NCBI RefSeq assembly: GCF_014652615.1
Contig: NZ_BMZD01000005.1
Location: forward strand, 62,001 to 126,000
Direction of reading: 5' to 3'
Length of the DNA: 64,000 nt
Origin: Novosphingobium arvoryzae
Lineage (GTDB): Bacteria; Pseudomonadota; Alphaproteobacteria; Sphingomonadales; Sphingomonadaceae
Under the pieces are notes generated by a model. The model was not told the DNA's origin. It saw nothing but the letters and a program-made list of their open reading frames with translations, and did not search any database. Positions 25,275-32,839 of this stretch are shown one piece after another. Each line of letters opens with the position of its first letter. Within the stretch, counting starts at the first letter, position 1. The position numbers and the translations under genes were made by a program.

Positions 25275-26558
25275 ATGCCGGGGACCACTGACAATCGTCG
25301 CGCCATCTACTGGGTCTGCGTGCTGGCGCTGTTCACCGCCGCGCTGGCCAACTCGTTGCGCGCGGGCGCGGCGGGCGCGCTGAAGACGGCGCTGCTCGAT
25401 CCAATCGACGCGCAGCATTCGGGCGAGATGATCGGGACCGTGCTGGGCAGCTCGTTCCTGGGTTTTGCACTCAGCCTGCTGGTGATCAGCCCGCTGCTTG
25501 ACCGGGTCGGCGCGCGGCGGGTGGTGCTGTTCGCGGCGTTCTGCTTCGTTGCGGGTCCGGCATTGGTGCTCATGGCGCCGCTGGCAAGCGGTTCGGTCTA
25601 TCTGCTGCTGAATCTCGCGATGGTGATCTGGGGCTTCGGCTGGGGCGCGACCGAGGCGTCGATTAACCCGGTGACCGCCACGATCTATCCCGATGACCAG
25701 ACCGGCAAGCTCAACAGTCTGCACGCCTGGTGGCCGTTCGGGATCGTGGTCGGCGGGCTGACCAGCGTGGTGCTGTTCAGCCAGCTGAACCTTGACTGGC
25801 GGCTGGCGGTGGCGCTGCCGATCCTGCCGGGGATCGTGCTGGGGCTGTGGGCGCTGCGGGTCGATTTTCCGCAGACCCAGTGCGCAGTGCAGGGCGTCAG
25901 CTTTGGCGATATGCTGGCCGAACCGTTCAAGCGCCCGACGTTCTGGATCTTTTTCGCGATCATGTTCCTCACCGCCTCGGCCGAACTGGCGCCGGGGGCG
26001 TGGGTGGACGTCACGCTCAGCCAGACGGTCGGGATGCCGGGCATTCTGGTGCTGGTCTATGTCTCGGCGATCATGTTCGTGATGCGGCACTTCGCGGGCG
26101 CGCTGGAGCAGCGCTTTTCCGACATGGGGCTGCTGCTGATCTGCACGCTGCCGGCTGCGGCGGGGCTGTACCTGCTCAGCACCGCGAATTCGCCGCTGAC
26201 CGCGCTGGTCGCGGCGACGCTGTGGGCGCTGGGGGTGTGCTTCATGTGGCCGACGATGCTGGCGGCAGTATCGCGGCGGTTCCCGCGCAGCGGGCCGTGG
26301 GGGATCGGGCTGGTCGGCTTTGCCGGGGCGATGGCGATCTATTTCGTGCTGCCGCAGCTGGGCCGGATCTATGACGATGCCAAGCTGGCCAAGGCTGGCG
26401 GGCAGGAGGCCTTTGCCGCGCTGGAATCCGGTTCGCCCCAGTTGCAGGACGTGCTGGCCTATGCTGCCGAGACTTCGTTCCAGACCATCGCGGTGATCCC
26501 GCTGGTGCTGTTCGTGGTGTTCGGCGTAGTCTGGTTGATGGAGCGTAATCGCACATGA
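25275..26558 (+). CDS. MFS transporter, FucP-like sugar permease
   Basis: 427 residues, 12 membrane segments. The start RRAIYWVCVLALFTAALANSLR and the internal WGFGWGATEASINPVTATIYP and HAWWPFGIVVGG resemble the FucP/glucose-galactose branch of MFS transporters. ATG 25275 has GGGGGAG 7 bp upstream. The stop overlaps the ATG of the following epimerase gene (ATGA), so transport and isomerisation are coupled. It likely imports the sugar or keto-sugar formed in the periplasm by the dehydrogenase and hydrolase. I see no binding residues that name the substrate. Confidence 0.83.
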   Translation: MPGTTDNRRAIYWVCVLALFTAALANSLRAGAAGALKTALLDPIDAQHSGEMIGTVLGSSFLGFALSLLVISPLLDRVGARRVVLFAAFCFVAGPALVLMAPLASGSVYLLLNLAMVIWGFGWGATEASINPVTATIYPDDQTGKLNSLHAWWPFGIVVGGLTSVVLFSQLNLDWRLAVALPILPGIVLGLWALRVDFPQTQCAVQGVSFGDMLAEPFKRPTFWIFFAIMFLTASAELAPGAWVDVTLSQTVGMPGILVLVYVSAIMFVMRHFAGALEQRFSDMGLLLICTLPAAAGLYLLSTANSPLTALVAATLWALGVCFMWPTMLAAVSRRFPRSGPWGIGLVGFAGAMAIYFVLPQLGRIYDDAKLAKAGGQEAFAALESGSPQLQDVLAYAAETSFQTIAVIPLVLFVVFGVVWLMERNRT

Positions 26559-27412
26559 AAGTCGGGATGAACCTGCTGCTCTGGACAGGGCACGTGACCA
26601 AAGAGCACGCGCCGCTGCTGGGCGCGCTGAAGCAAACCGGGTTCGACGGGGTTGAAGTGCCGGTGTTCGATGCGGCAGACCCTGCGCATTACCGGCGGCT
26701 GGGAGCTTTGCTGGACGATCTGGGTCTGGCGCGCACGGCGGTGGCCCTGATCCCCGATGCCGCGCACAGCCCGATTTCGCCGGATGCCGCCGTGCGTCAG
26801 GCCGGGTTCGAGCATCTGGCCCGCGTGGTCGATTGCTGCGAGGCGCTGGGGGCCGAAGTGCTGGTCGGGCCGTGGTATCAGCCGCTGGGGGAATTTTCGG
26901 GCACCGGGCCGACGCTGGCAGAATACGAGCGCTGCGCCGAAGTGCACCGGCGGATTGCACCGCTGGCCCGCGCCGCGAACCTGACTTGCGCGCTGGAAGT
27001 GCTCAACCGCTTCGAATGCCACCTGCTCAACACCTGCGAGCAGGCCGGCGCCTACCTTGACCTGCTGGATGAGCCGGGTTTCGGCATCCATTTCGATACG
27101 TTCCACGCCCATATCGAGGAAGCCGATTCCATCGCCGCGCTGACCGGGGCGTGGGGCCGGGGCCAGCTGGCGCACGTCCACATCAGCGAGAACGATCGCG
27201 GCACGCCGGGGCGCGGGCAGGCGCGTATCCGCGAGGCGATCAGCGCGCTGAAAGCGCTGGGCTATGACCAGTGGCTGACCATCGAGGCATTTGGCGGAGC
27301 GGTCCCCGAACTGGCCGCCGCGACGCGCGTGTGGCGCAAATTCTTCGCCTCCGAGGAGGAGGTGTACACCCAGGGCCATCGCTTCATCCGCGATTGCTGG
27401 GCGCAAGGCTGA
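26555..27412 (+). CDS. Sugar epimerase, tagatose/psicose 3-epimerase family
   Basis: 285 residues, TIM barrel without signal peptide. The D-tagatose 3-epimerase pattern is clear: MKVGMNLLLWTG at the start, LEVLNRFECHLLNT (Glu ligand), GIHFDTFHAHIEE (Asp ligand), HVHISENDRGTPGRGQ (His ligand, substrate loop) and LTIEAFGG (second Glu). The Glu pair catalyses proton exchange at C3 of ketoses, with Mn2+ or Co2+. It overlaps the transporter gene by 4 bp. In a 3-keto-sugar pathway it could convert or re-epimerise the sugar after uptake. The family is firm, the sugar open. Confidence 0.85.
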   Translation: MKVGMNLLLWTGHVTKEHAPLLGALKQTGFDGVEVPVFDAADPAHYRRLGALLDDLGLARTAVALIPDAAHSPISPDAAVRQAGFEHLARVVDCCEALGAEVLVGPWYQPLGEFSGTGPTLAEYERCAEVHRRIAPLARAANLTCALEVLNRFECHLLNTCEQAGAYLDLLDEPGFGIHFDTFHAHIEEADSIAALTGAWGRGQLAHVHISENDRGTPGRGQARIREAISALKALGYDQWLTIEAFGGAVPELAAATRVWRKFFASEEEVYTQGHRFIRDCWAQG

Positions 27413-27429
27413 GGACGGGAGACGACGCG

Positions 27430-28056
27430 ATGGAGGATTTCGCCATGATGGCCCCCATGATCGACAGGCGCGGGCTGATGCAGCGCGCGATGCTGCTGCT
27501 GGGGGCGACTGCGCTGGCCGGGTGCGACCTGCTGCCGGGATCGGGTGCGCCTGCCGCGCTGGCGGCGGACCGGTTGAAGCTGCTCGACGCCTATGCCGAC
27601 ACGCTGCTTCCGGCAACCGATACGCCCGGCGCACTGCAAGCCGGCGTGCCCAGGGTGCTGGCGCAGATGTATGCCGACTGGGCGAGCGCGGAGACGCGCG
27701 AGGCCCTGTCCGGCGCGCTCGACCGGCTGGATGCGGCGGCCAGACGGCAGACGGGCAAGGCCTTTGCCGAACTGGCCGCAGCCGATCGGCTGGCGTTCCT
27801 GGCCGCGCATGACAAGGCTGCGTTGGCCCCCGTGCCGCTGGCCCCCGATGCGCCCAAGGGGTCGCTGTTCGAACCGGTCATCTCGGTGGCGGACGTGGGC
27901 TATCACAAGCTGAAGGAACTGGTGCTGGTGCTGTTCTACGCCAGCGAGGCAGGCCTGACGAGCGACCTGTCGTACGAGCACGTTCCCGGCAAATGGCAGC
28001 CGTCGATCAAGGTCACCCCCGAAACCCGTCCTGCCGCCGCTTTCGGCATCTTCTGA
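27430..28056 (+). CDS. Gluconate 2-dehydrogenase subunit 3 family lipoprotein (second copy)
   Basis: 208 residues. The leader has DRRGLMQRAMLLLGATALAGC: a twin-arginine-like start and a lipobox LAGC, so the mature protein would be lipid-anchored at about Cys31. The body has LLDAYADTLLPATDTPGALQAGVP and GYHKLKELVLVLFYASEAG, as in the copy at 16713 though shorter by two residues. ATG 27430 has GGGAG 8 bp upstream. It sits 15 bp before the second GMC gene and probably tethers that flavoprotein to the membrane so that electrons pass to the respiratory chain. The lipobox is the main difference from the first pair. Confidence 0.85.
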   Translation: MEDFAMMAPMIDRRGLMQRAMLLLGATALAGCDLLPGSGAPAALAADRLKLLDAYADTLLPATDTPGALQAGVPRVLAQMYADWASAETREALSGALDRLDAAARRQTGKAFAELAAADRLAFLAAHDKAALAPVPLAPDAPKGSLFEPVISVADVGYHKLKELVLVLFYASEAGLTSDLSYEHVPGKWQPSIKVTPETRPAAAFGIF

Positions 28057-28071
28057 TCTGGAGCAAGCCTG

Positions 28072-29763
28072 ATGTCGTTTGATGCAATCGTGATCGGTTC
28101 GGGGATGAGCGGCGGGTTCGCCGCCAAGGAGCTGTGCGAGCGCGGCCTGAAAGTGCTGGTGCTGGAACGCGGCAAGAAAATCGATCCGGCGACCGATTAC
28201 ACCGACCACCTGATGCCGTGGGAATTCCCGCTGAACAACCGCGTGCCGGAAGAGGAAGTCGCGCGCGACTATCCGGTGCAAAGCCAGTGCTATGCCTTCA
28301 GCCAGGCGACCAAGCAGTACTGGCCCAAGGACAGCGAGCAGCCCTATTCCACGCCGGACGGCAAGCCGTTCAGCTGGATTCGGGGCGATCATCTGGGCGG
28401 GCGTTCGGTCATGTGGGGGCGGCAAAGCTATCGCCTGTCGGAAATCGACCTGTCGGCCAATGCCAGGGATGGCCACGGGGTCGACTGGCCGATCCGTTAT
28501 GCCGATCTGGCACCGTGGTATGACCACGTTGAAACCTTCATTGGCGTCGCCGGATCGAACGAGGGACTGGAGCAACTGCCCGATGGCAAGTTCCTGCCCG
28601 CGTTTGAACTCAACGATGCCGAAAAGCAGTTCAAGGCGGCGGTTGAAGGCACGTTTCCGGGCCGCAAGGTGATTTCCGGGCGCACGGCCAACCTCTCGGT
28701 CGCGCAGCCGCAGCATGAGGAGCTGGGGCGCACGAGCTGCCAGAACCGCTCGATCTGCGAACGCGGCTGTCGGTTCGGGGCGATGCATTCCAGCCTGACC
28801 GCATCGCTCCCTGCGGCAGAGCGCACCGGCAACCTGACCATCGTGACCGATGCCATCGTCCACTCGCTGGTCCACGATCCCAAGACCGGCCGGATCACGG
28901 CGGTCAAGGTGATCGACGCCAAGACCAACGAGGGCCGCACCTATGCGGCGAAGATCTTCTTCCTCAACGCCTCGACCATCGGCACCGCGCAGATCCTGCT
29001 CAATTCCGCCAGCGAGGCCAACCCGCGCGGGCTGGCCAACGGGTCGGACCAGGTCGGGCGTAACCTGATGGACCACCTCTATGGTCTGGCCACCGTGGCG
29101 ATGTTCCCGGGGCCGCAGGACAGCTATTACAAGGGCCGCCGCCCGACCGGGCTCTATATCCCGCGCTTCCGCAACGTGACCGAGGAGGCGGACGGCTATG
29201 TCCGCGGATATGGCTATCAGGGCGGGATCAGCCGCGCCGGGTGGAAGCAGGGGGCGATGACGCCGGGCGCGGTCGGGGCGGATATTCGCCAGAAAGCCAG
29301 CCAGCTTGGCCCGTGGATGGGCTTCATCGCGGGCTTTGGCGAAGTGCTGCCCAACCCGGACAACCGGGTGACGCTGCATGCCACCCGCAAGGACAAGTGG
29401 GGCATCCCCATTCCGCATATCGAATATGCCATTGGCAAGAACGAGCAGACCATGATCAAGCAGATCCTGGCCGATGGGAAGGCGATGCTGGAAGCCGCCG
29501 GGGGCAAGGTCGTGGCGCAGGCCGATGCCGCTGCCACGCCGGGGCTGGGCATCCACGAAATGGGCACCGCGCGGATGGGCCGCGATCCGAAGACGTCGGT
29601 GCTGAACGGGTTCAACCAGGCGCATGAAGTGCCCAACCTGTTCGTCACCGATGGCGCGGCGATGACTTCGTCCGGCTGCCAGAACCCTTCCCTGACCTAT
29701 ATGGCGCTTTCCGCCCGCGCGGCGCATCATGCGGTCGAATTCCTGAAATCGGGCAAGTTGTAA
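28072..29763 (+). CDS. GMC-family FAD sugar dehydrogenase (second copy)
   Basis: 563 residues, no leader. FAD site AIVIGSGMSGGFAAKEL, SCQNRSICERGC in the middle, and the C-terminal GIHEMGTARMG (His) and CQNPSLTYMALS (Asn) of the GMC active site. It is closely related to the product of 17358. A CTGGAGC site precedes ATG 28072. Having two divergent pairs in one island suggests two glycosides or two positions of oxidation, or that one acts on the O-glycoside and one on the C-glycoside. The downstream ThuA gene follows 12 bp after the stop, the usual companion in 3-keto-sugar loci. Confidence 0.87.
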   Translation: MSFDAIVIGSGMSGGFAAKELCERGLKVLVLERGKKIDPATDYTDHLMPWEFPLNNRVPEEEVARDYPVQSQCYAFSQATKQYWPKDSEQPYSTPDGKPFSWIRGDHLGGRSVMWGRQSYRLSEIDLSANARDGHGVDWPIRYADLAPWYDHVETFIGVAGSNEGLEQLPDGKFLPAFELNDAEKQFKAAVEGTFPGRKVISGRTANLSVAQPQHEELGRTSCQNRSICERGCRFGAMHSSLTASLPAAERTGNLTIVTDAIVHSLVHDPKTGRITAVKVIDAKTNEGRTYAAKIFFLNASTIGTAQILLNSASEANPRGLANGSDQVGRNLMDHLYGLATVAMFPGPQDSYYKGRRPTGLYIPRFRNVTEEADGYVRGYGYQGGISRAGWKQGAMTPGAVGADIRQKASQLGPWMGFIAGFGEVLPNPDNRVTLHATRKDKWGIPIPHIEYAIGKNEQTMIKQILADGKAMLEAAGGKVVAQADAAATPGLGIHEMGTARMGRDPKTSVLNGFNQAHEVPNLFVTDGAAMTSSGCQNPSLTYMALSARAAHHAVEFLKSGKL

Positions 29764-29775
29764 GGAGACGGCGCG

Positions 29776-30891
29776 ATGACCCGCTTGAAACTGATCGGTC
29801 TGATGGCCGCGCTCGGCACCGCACTGGCGGCCATGCCCGCTGCGGCGAGAACCGCGCCGCTGCTCGATTGCCCGCTGCGCGATGCGCCGTTCTCGGTCGA
29901 TGCACCGCTGGTCGACATCCTGCTCAACCCCGCCGCGCGCCGCTTGGCGACCGAGGCGACCGGCAAGGACCCCGGCAAGGATTACTTCATGCCGATGGGC
30001 ACCGCCGCCCCCACCTTCGCATCGATCCTGACGATCCGCGACGCGGCGGCGATTGTGGGCATGGACGCGGGCGTGCTCCCCGCGCTCGATGCAAAGCTGC
30101 GCGCCTTGCCGGTGACGCGCGAAGACAAGGTCGCCCGCTGCGCCCGCTATGACAATGACCGCGTGGCCGTGCCGAAAGGCGCTGCCAAGGCCCCGCGCGT
30201 GCTGCTATTTGAAAAGATCAACGGCTTTCGCGATGTCCCCTCGGTCAACTCCGCCCGCGCCGCGCTGACGGCGATGGCTGAGCGCAAGGGCTGGCAGATG
30301 GTCGTCACCGAAAAGGGCGGCGCGTTCAACGCCGCGACGCTGGGCAAGTTCGACGCGGTGATCTGGAACAACATTTCGGGCGACGTCCTGACCCTGACCC
30401 AGCGCAAGGCGTTTCAGGCCTTCCTGAAGCGTGGCGGCGGCTATGTCGGCATTCATGGTTCGGCGGGCGATCCGGTCTATTTCTGGGACTGGTATCCCGA
30501 CACCCTGATCGGCGCTCGCTTTGCCGGGCATCCGATGGACCCGCAGTTCCAGGAAGCCCGCGTGGTGGTGGACAAGAGCCACCCGCTGGCCGGGCGCCTG
30601 CCGGCCGAATGGCGCATGACGGACGAATGGTATTCATTCCGGAACAACCCGCGCGCCACCGGGGCCAGGGTGATCCTGTCGCTGGATGAAAGCACCTACA
30701 GCCGCACGGGCCGGTTCGGCGGCAACCTCGACATGGGCGATCACCCAATCGCGTGGACCCGCTGCATCGGCAAGGGACGGATGTTCTATTCCGCCATCGG
30801 CCACCTGCCCGAAACCTACAGCCATCCGCTGAATGTTGCCCTGCTGGAAGACGCCATCGGCTGGGCCGCGACGAAGGGCGCGCAGTGCTAA
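29776..30891 (+). CDS. ThuA-domain protein, exported (second copy)
   Basis: 371 residues with a Sec signal peptide (LIGLMAALGTALAAMPAAA). An unusual N-terminal part (30-130) contains LLDCPLRDAPFSVDAPLVDILLNP. The ThuA domain follows: RVLLFEKINGFRDVPSVNS, FDAVIWNNISGD, GGGYVGIHGSAG, HPMDPQFQEA and DHPIAWTRCIGKGRMFYSAIGH. The domain is thought to act on keto-sugars in periplasmic disaccharide oxidation, but the reaction is not known. AAGGAG overlaps the preceding stop. It ends the long cluster that begins at 16713 and meets the TetR gene tail to tail with 4 bp overlap. Confidence 0.85.
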   Translation: MTRLKLIGLMAALGTALAAMPAAARTAPLLDCPLRDAPFSVDAPLVDILLNPAARRLATEATGKDPGKDYFMPMGTAAPTFASILTIRDAAAIVGMDAGVLPALDAKLRALPVTREDKVARCARYDNDRVAVPKGAAKAPRVLLFEKINGFRDVPSVNSARAALTAMAERKGWQMVVTEKGGAFNAATLGKFDAVIWNNISGDVLTLTQRKAFQAFLKRGGGYVGIHGSAGDPVYFWDWYPDTLIGARFAGHPMDPQFQEARVVVDKSHPLAGRLPAEWRMTDEWYSFRNNPRATGARVILSLDESTYSRTGRFGGNLDMGDHPIAWTRCIGKGRMFYSAIGHLPETYSHPLNVALLEDAIGWAATKGAQC

Positions 30892-31544
30892 CGCAATAGC
30901 CCGCGCACGATCAGGCTGGCGGCGGCCTCGATGGTCCGCGCCAGCCCGTCCGGTTCCTTGCCGGTGCGCGGGCTGACGGCCGCCATCAGCGGGCGCAGCG
31001 CCACCAGCGCGCCCGCGCCGTGGGCCAGCAGGGTGAACGGCACGGTGACATGGACATCACGGAACACGCCCTGCGCCTGCCCTTCGGCCAGCAACGCGGT
31101 GAACGGCCAGTCCTGACCACGAAAGAATGTCTGGACGATATAGTCCAGCCGCTCGCCCGGCTGGGTGCCCTCGATATTGACGACCTGGATGATCGCGGGA
31201 AATTCGGCCAGCGATTCCAGGAAATCGATGCAGGCGGCCAGCATCCGGTCTGCCACGCTGGCGGCGGCGGGCAGGGCGCGCGTGGTGGCGATCATCCGGC
31301 GGTTGAGCCGCATCATCCCGTGATCGACCGCCGCGATCCACAGCGCCTGTTTTGACCCGAACCGCATGGCCAGCAGCCCGTGGCTGATCCCGGCGGCGCG
31401 GGCGATCTCGCGGATCGATGCGCCTTCGAACCCGCGCTCGGCAAAGGCGGCCAGCGCCACGTCCAGGCAGGCATCCTCCGACAGGGCGGGGGCATCGCCT
31501 TGCGCGGGGCGGCCCGGTCGGCGTTGGGGCGGCGGGGTGGTCAT
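30888..31544 (-). CDS. TetR-family transcriptional regulator
   Basis: 218 residues. The N-terminal helix-turn-helix (about 20-65) reads CLDVALAAFAERGFEGASIREIARAAGISHG with LLAMRFGSKQALW, the standard TetR pattern; an Arg/Pro-rich tail precedes it. The C-terminal ligand part (70-210) has FLESLAEFPAIIQVVNIEG. It is divergent from a flavin monooxygenase gene and 97 bp away from it, so it most likely represses that gene and the acyl-CoA ligase after it. The AT-rich gap carries an inverted repeat. The ligand might be an aromatic acid or its CoA thioester; nothing in the sequence fixes it. Confidence 0.88.
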   Translation of the reverse strand: MTTPPPQRRPGRPAQGDAPALSEDACLDVALAAFAERGFEGASIREIARAAGISHGLLAMRFGSKQALWIAAVDHGMMRLNRRMIATTRALPAAASVADRMLAACIDFLESLAEFPAIIQVVNIEGTQPGERLDYIVQTFFRGQDWPFTALLAEGQAQGVFRDVHVTVPFTLLAHGAGALVALRPLMAAVSPRTGKEPDGLARTIEAAASLIVRGLLR

Positions 31545-31570
31545 GGATCAGCCATAGCACGCCAGCGTGA

Positions 31571-31594
31571 AATTAAATAGACAGTCGTATAATT
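31571..31594. promoter_or_regulatory. AT-rich TetR operator candidate with TATAAT box
   Basis: AATTA (31571-31575) and TAATT (31590-31594) form an inverted repeat in an AT-rich patch. TATAAT at 31588-31593 is a consensus -10 for the monooxygenase gene starting at 31641. A similar AT-rich patch with AATTAAAT on the minus strand lies at 32800-32815, before the ligase gene. Both could be TetR sites. Confidence 0.4.
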
Positions 31595-31640
31595 AAGTGG
31601 CATCCCGGTGGGCATAACCAGACCAGACCCGGAGAGCGCG

Positions 31641-32792
31641 ATGCCCGCCACCGATGCCGAACTGATCCAGCGCGCCCGCGACCTTGCCCCGCGCATCCGT
31701 GAACGCGCGGCCGAGACGGAGCGCCTGCGCCATCCGCACGATGAGTCCATCCGCGACATGATCGAGGCGGAACTGATCCAGATGTTCGTGCCCCGCCGCT
31801 TCGGCGGATCGGAAGCCAGCCTCTCCACCATGCTGGAAGTGGTGGAAATCATCAGCGCGGCCTGCCCCTCCACCGGCTGGATCGCGGCGTTCTACATCAG
31901 CCACATCATCTATGTGACCAAGTTCCCGCAAGCAGGGCAGGAAGAGCTGCTGGGGCCGAAGGGCTATGTCCTGCTCCCCGCCGCCGCCGCGCCGGACATG
32001 GCCGCGCGCAAGGTCGATGGCGGGTGGATCGTCAGCGGCCGGGTGTCGTGGGGATCGGGCATCGCCCACGCAGACTGGGTGATGATGAGCGGCAAGGCCG
32101 AAGACGGGATGCGATCCTTCGTCATGCCGGTGGACGCGGTCGAGGTGGTCGACGTGTGGAACTATGTCGGCATGGGCGGCACCGGCAGCAACGATTACAT
32201 CGCGCGTGAGGTGTTCGTGCCCGATCACCGCACCATCGCGCGTGAATCGCTGCAGGACGGGTCGACCGAAGGCTCGCGGCTGTATGACAATCCGCTGATG
32301 TCGATCCCGTTTATGGTCTCGGCCTATTGCACCATCGTGCCGGTGCTCACCGGAGCCTTGGTGGGCGCGCTTGCGGCCAGTCAGGACATCGTCGCGCGCC
32401 GGGTGCGCAACTTCAGCGGCGTGGTGGTCGGGGACCAGCAGATGGCGCACATCACCTTGGGCGAACAGGAAATCGCCACACGGATCGCGACCGACATGGC
32501 GCGCGTGATCTATGGCCGGGCCGAGCAGATCCTGCACAGCCGCCCCTTTACGGTGGAGGACCGGCTGGAGATGAAGGGCCGCGTTGGCTGGGTTTCAAAA
32601 CACTGCCGCGACAGCGTGAACGCGATGATGGCCGCAGCAGGCGCGTCCAGCTTTCACGAAAGCCAGCCGCTTCAGCGCATCTGGCGCGATCTCAACATGG
32701 TCTGCTCGCACGCCTTCTGGGATTGGGACGCGACCCGCGAACTGACCGGGCGGCAGCATCTGGGGCTGGCGCTCAATCACCCGCTCGTCTGA
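31641..32792 (+). CDS. Flavin-dependent monooxygenase of acyl-CoA dehydrogenase fold (HsaA-like)
   Basis: 383 residues. Helical N-terminal domain to about 120 (FVPRRFGGSEASLSTMLEVV, CPSTGWIAAFY), a central beta domain (GWIVSGRVSWGSGIAHADWVMM) and a C-terminal helix bundle. This is the two-component group D hydroxylase type (HsaA, HpaB-related, DszC), where reduced flavin comes from a separate reductase. The N-terminal STGW and the SGIAHAD loop are typical. ATG 31641 has GGAGAG 4 bp before it. It is divergent from the TetR regulator. It would hydroxylate a phenol or a phenolic intermediate. No flavin reductase gene is in the window. Confidence 0.8.
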   Translation: MPATDAELIQRARDLAPRIRERAAETERLRHPHDESIRDMIEAELIQMFVPRRFGGSEASLSTMLEVVEIISAACPSTGWIAAFYISHIIYVTKFPQAGQEELLGPKGYVLLPAAAAPDMAARKVDGGWIVSGRVSWGSGIAHADWVMMSGKAEDGMRSFVMPVDAVEVVDVWNYVGMGGTGSNDYIAREVFVPDHRTIARESLQDGSTEGSRLYDNPLMSIPFMVSAYCTIVPVLTGALVGALAASQDIVARRVRNFSGVVVGDQQMAHITLGEQEIATRIATDMARVIYGRAEQILHSRPFTVEDRLEMKGRVGWVSKHCRDSVNAMMAAAGASSFHESQPLQRIWRDLNMVCSHAFWDWDATRELTGRQHLGLALNHPLV

Positions 32793-32839
32793 GTATTTGT
32801 AAATTTAATTGACTATTGATCCCGCGGCGCGTGTGCCGC

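Noticed and set aside
27262..29730. 822-codon antisense frame over the second GMC gene
   Set aside because: Shadow of the plus-strand genes; low-complexity Arg/Gly/Ala translation.
32800..32815. AT-rich patch as a firm TetR operator
   Set aside because: It resembles the 31571-31594 patch only in a short AATTAAAT run, which is weak evidence, so it is mentioned but not listed as a site.
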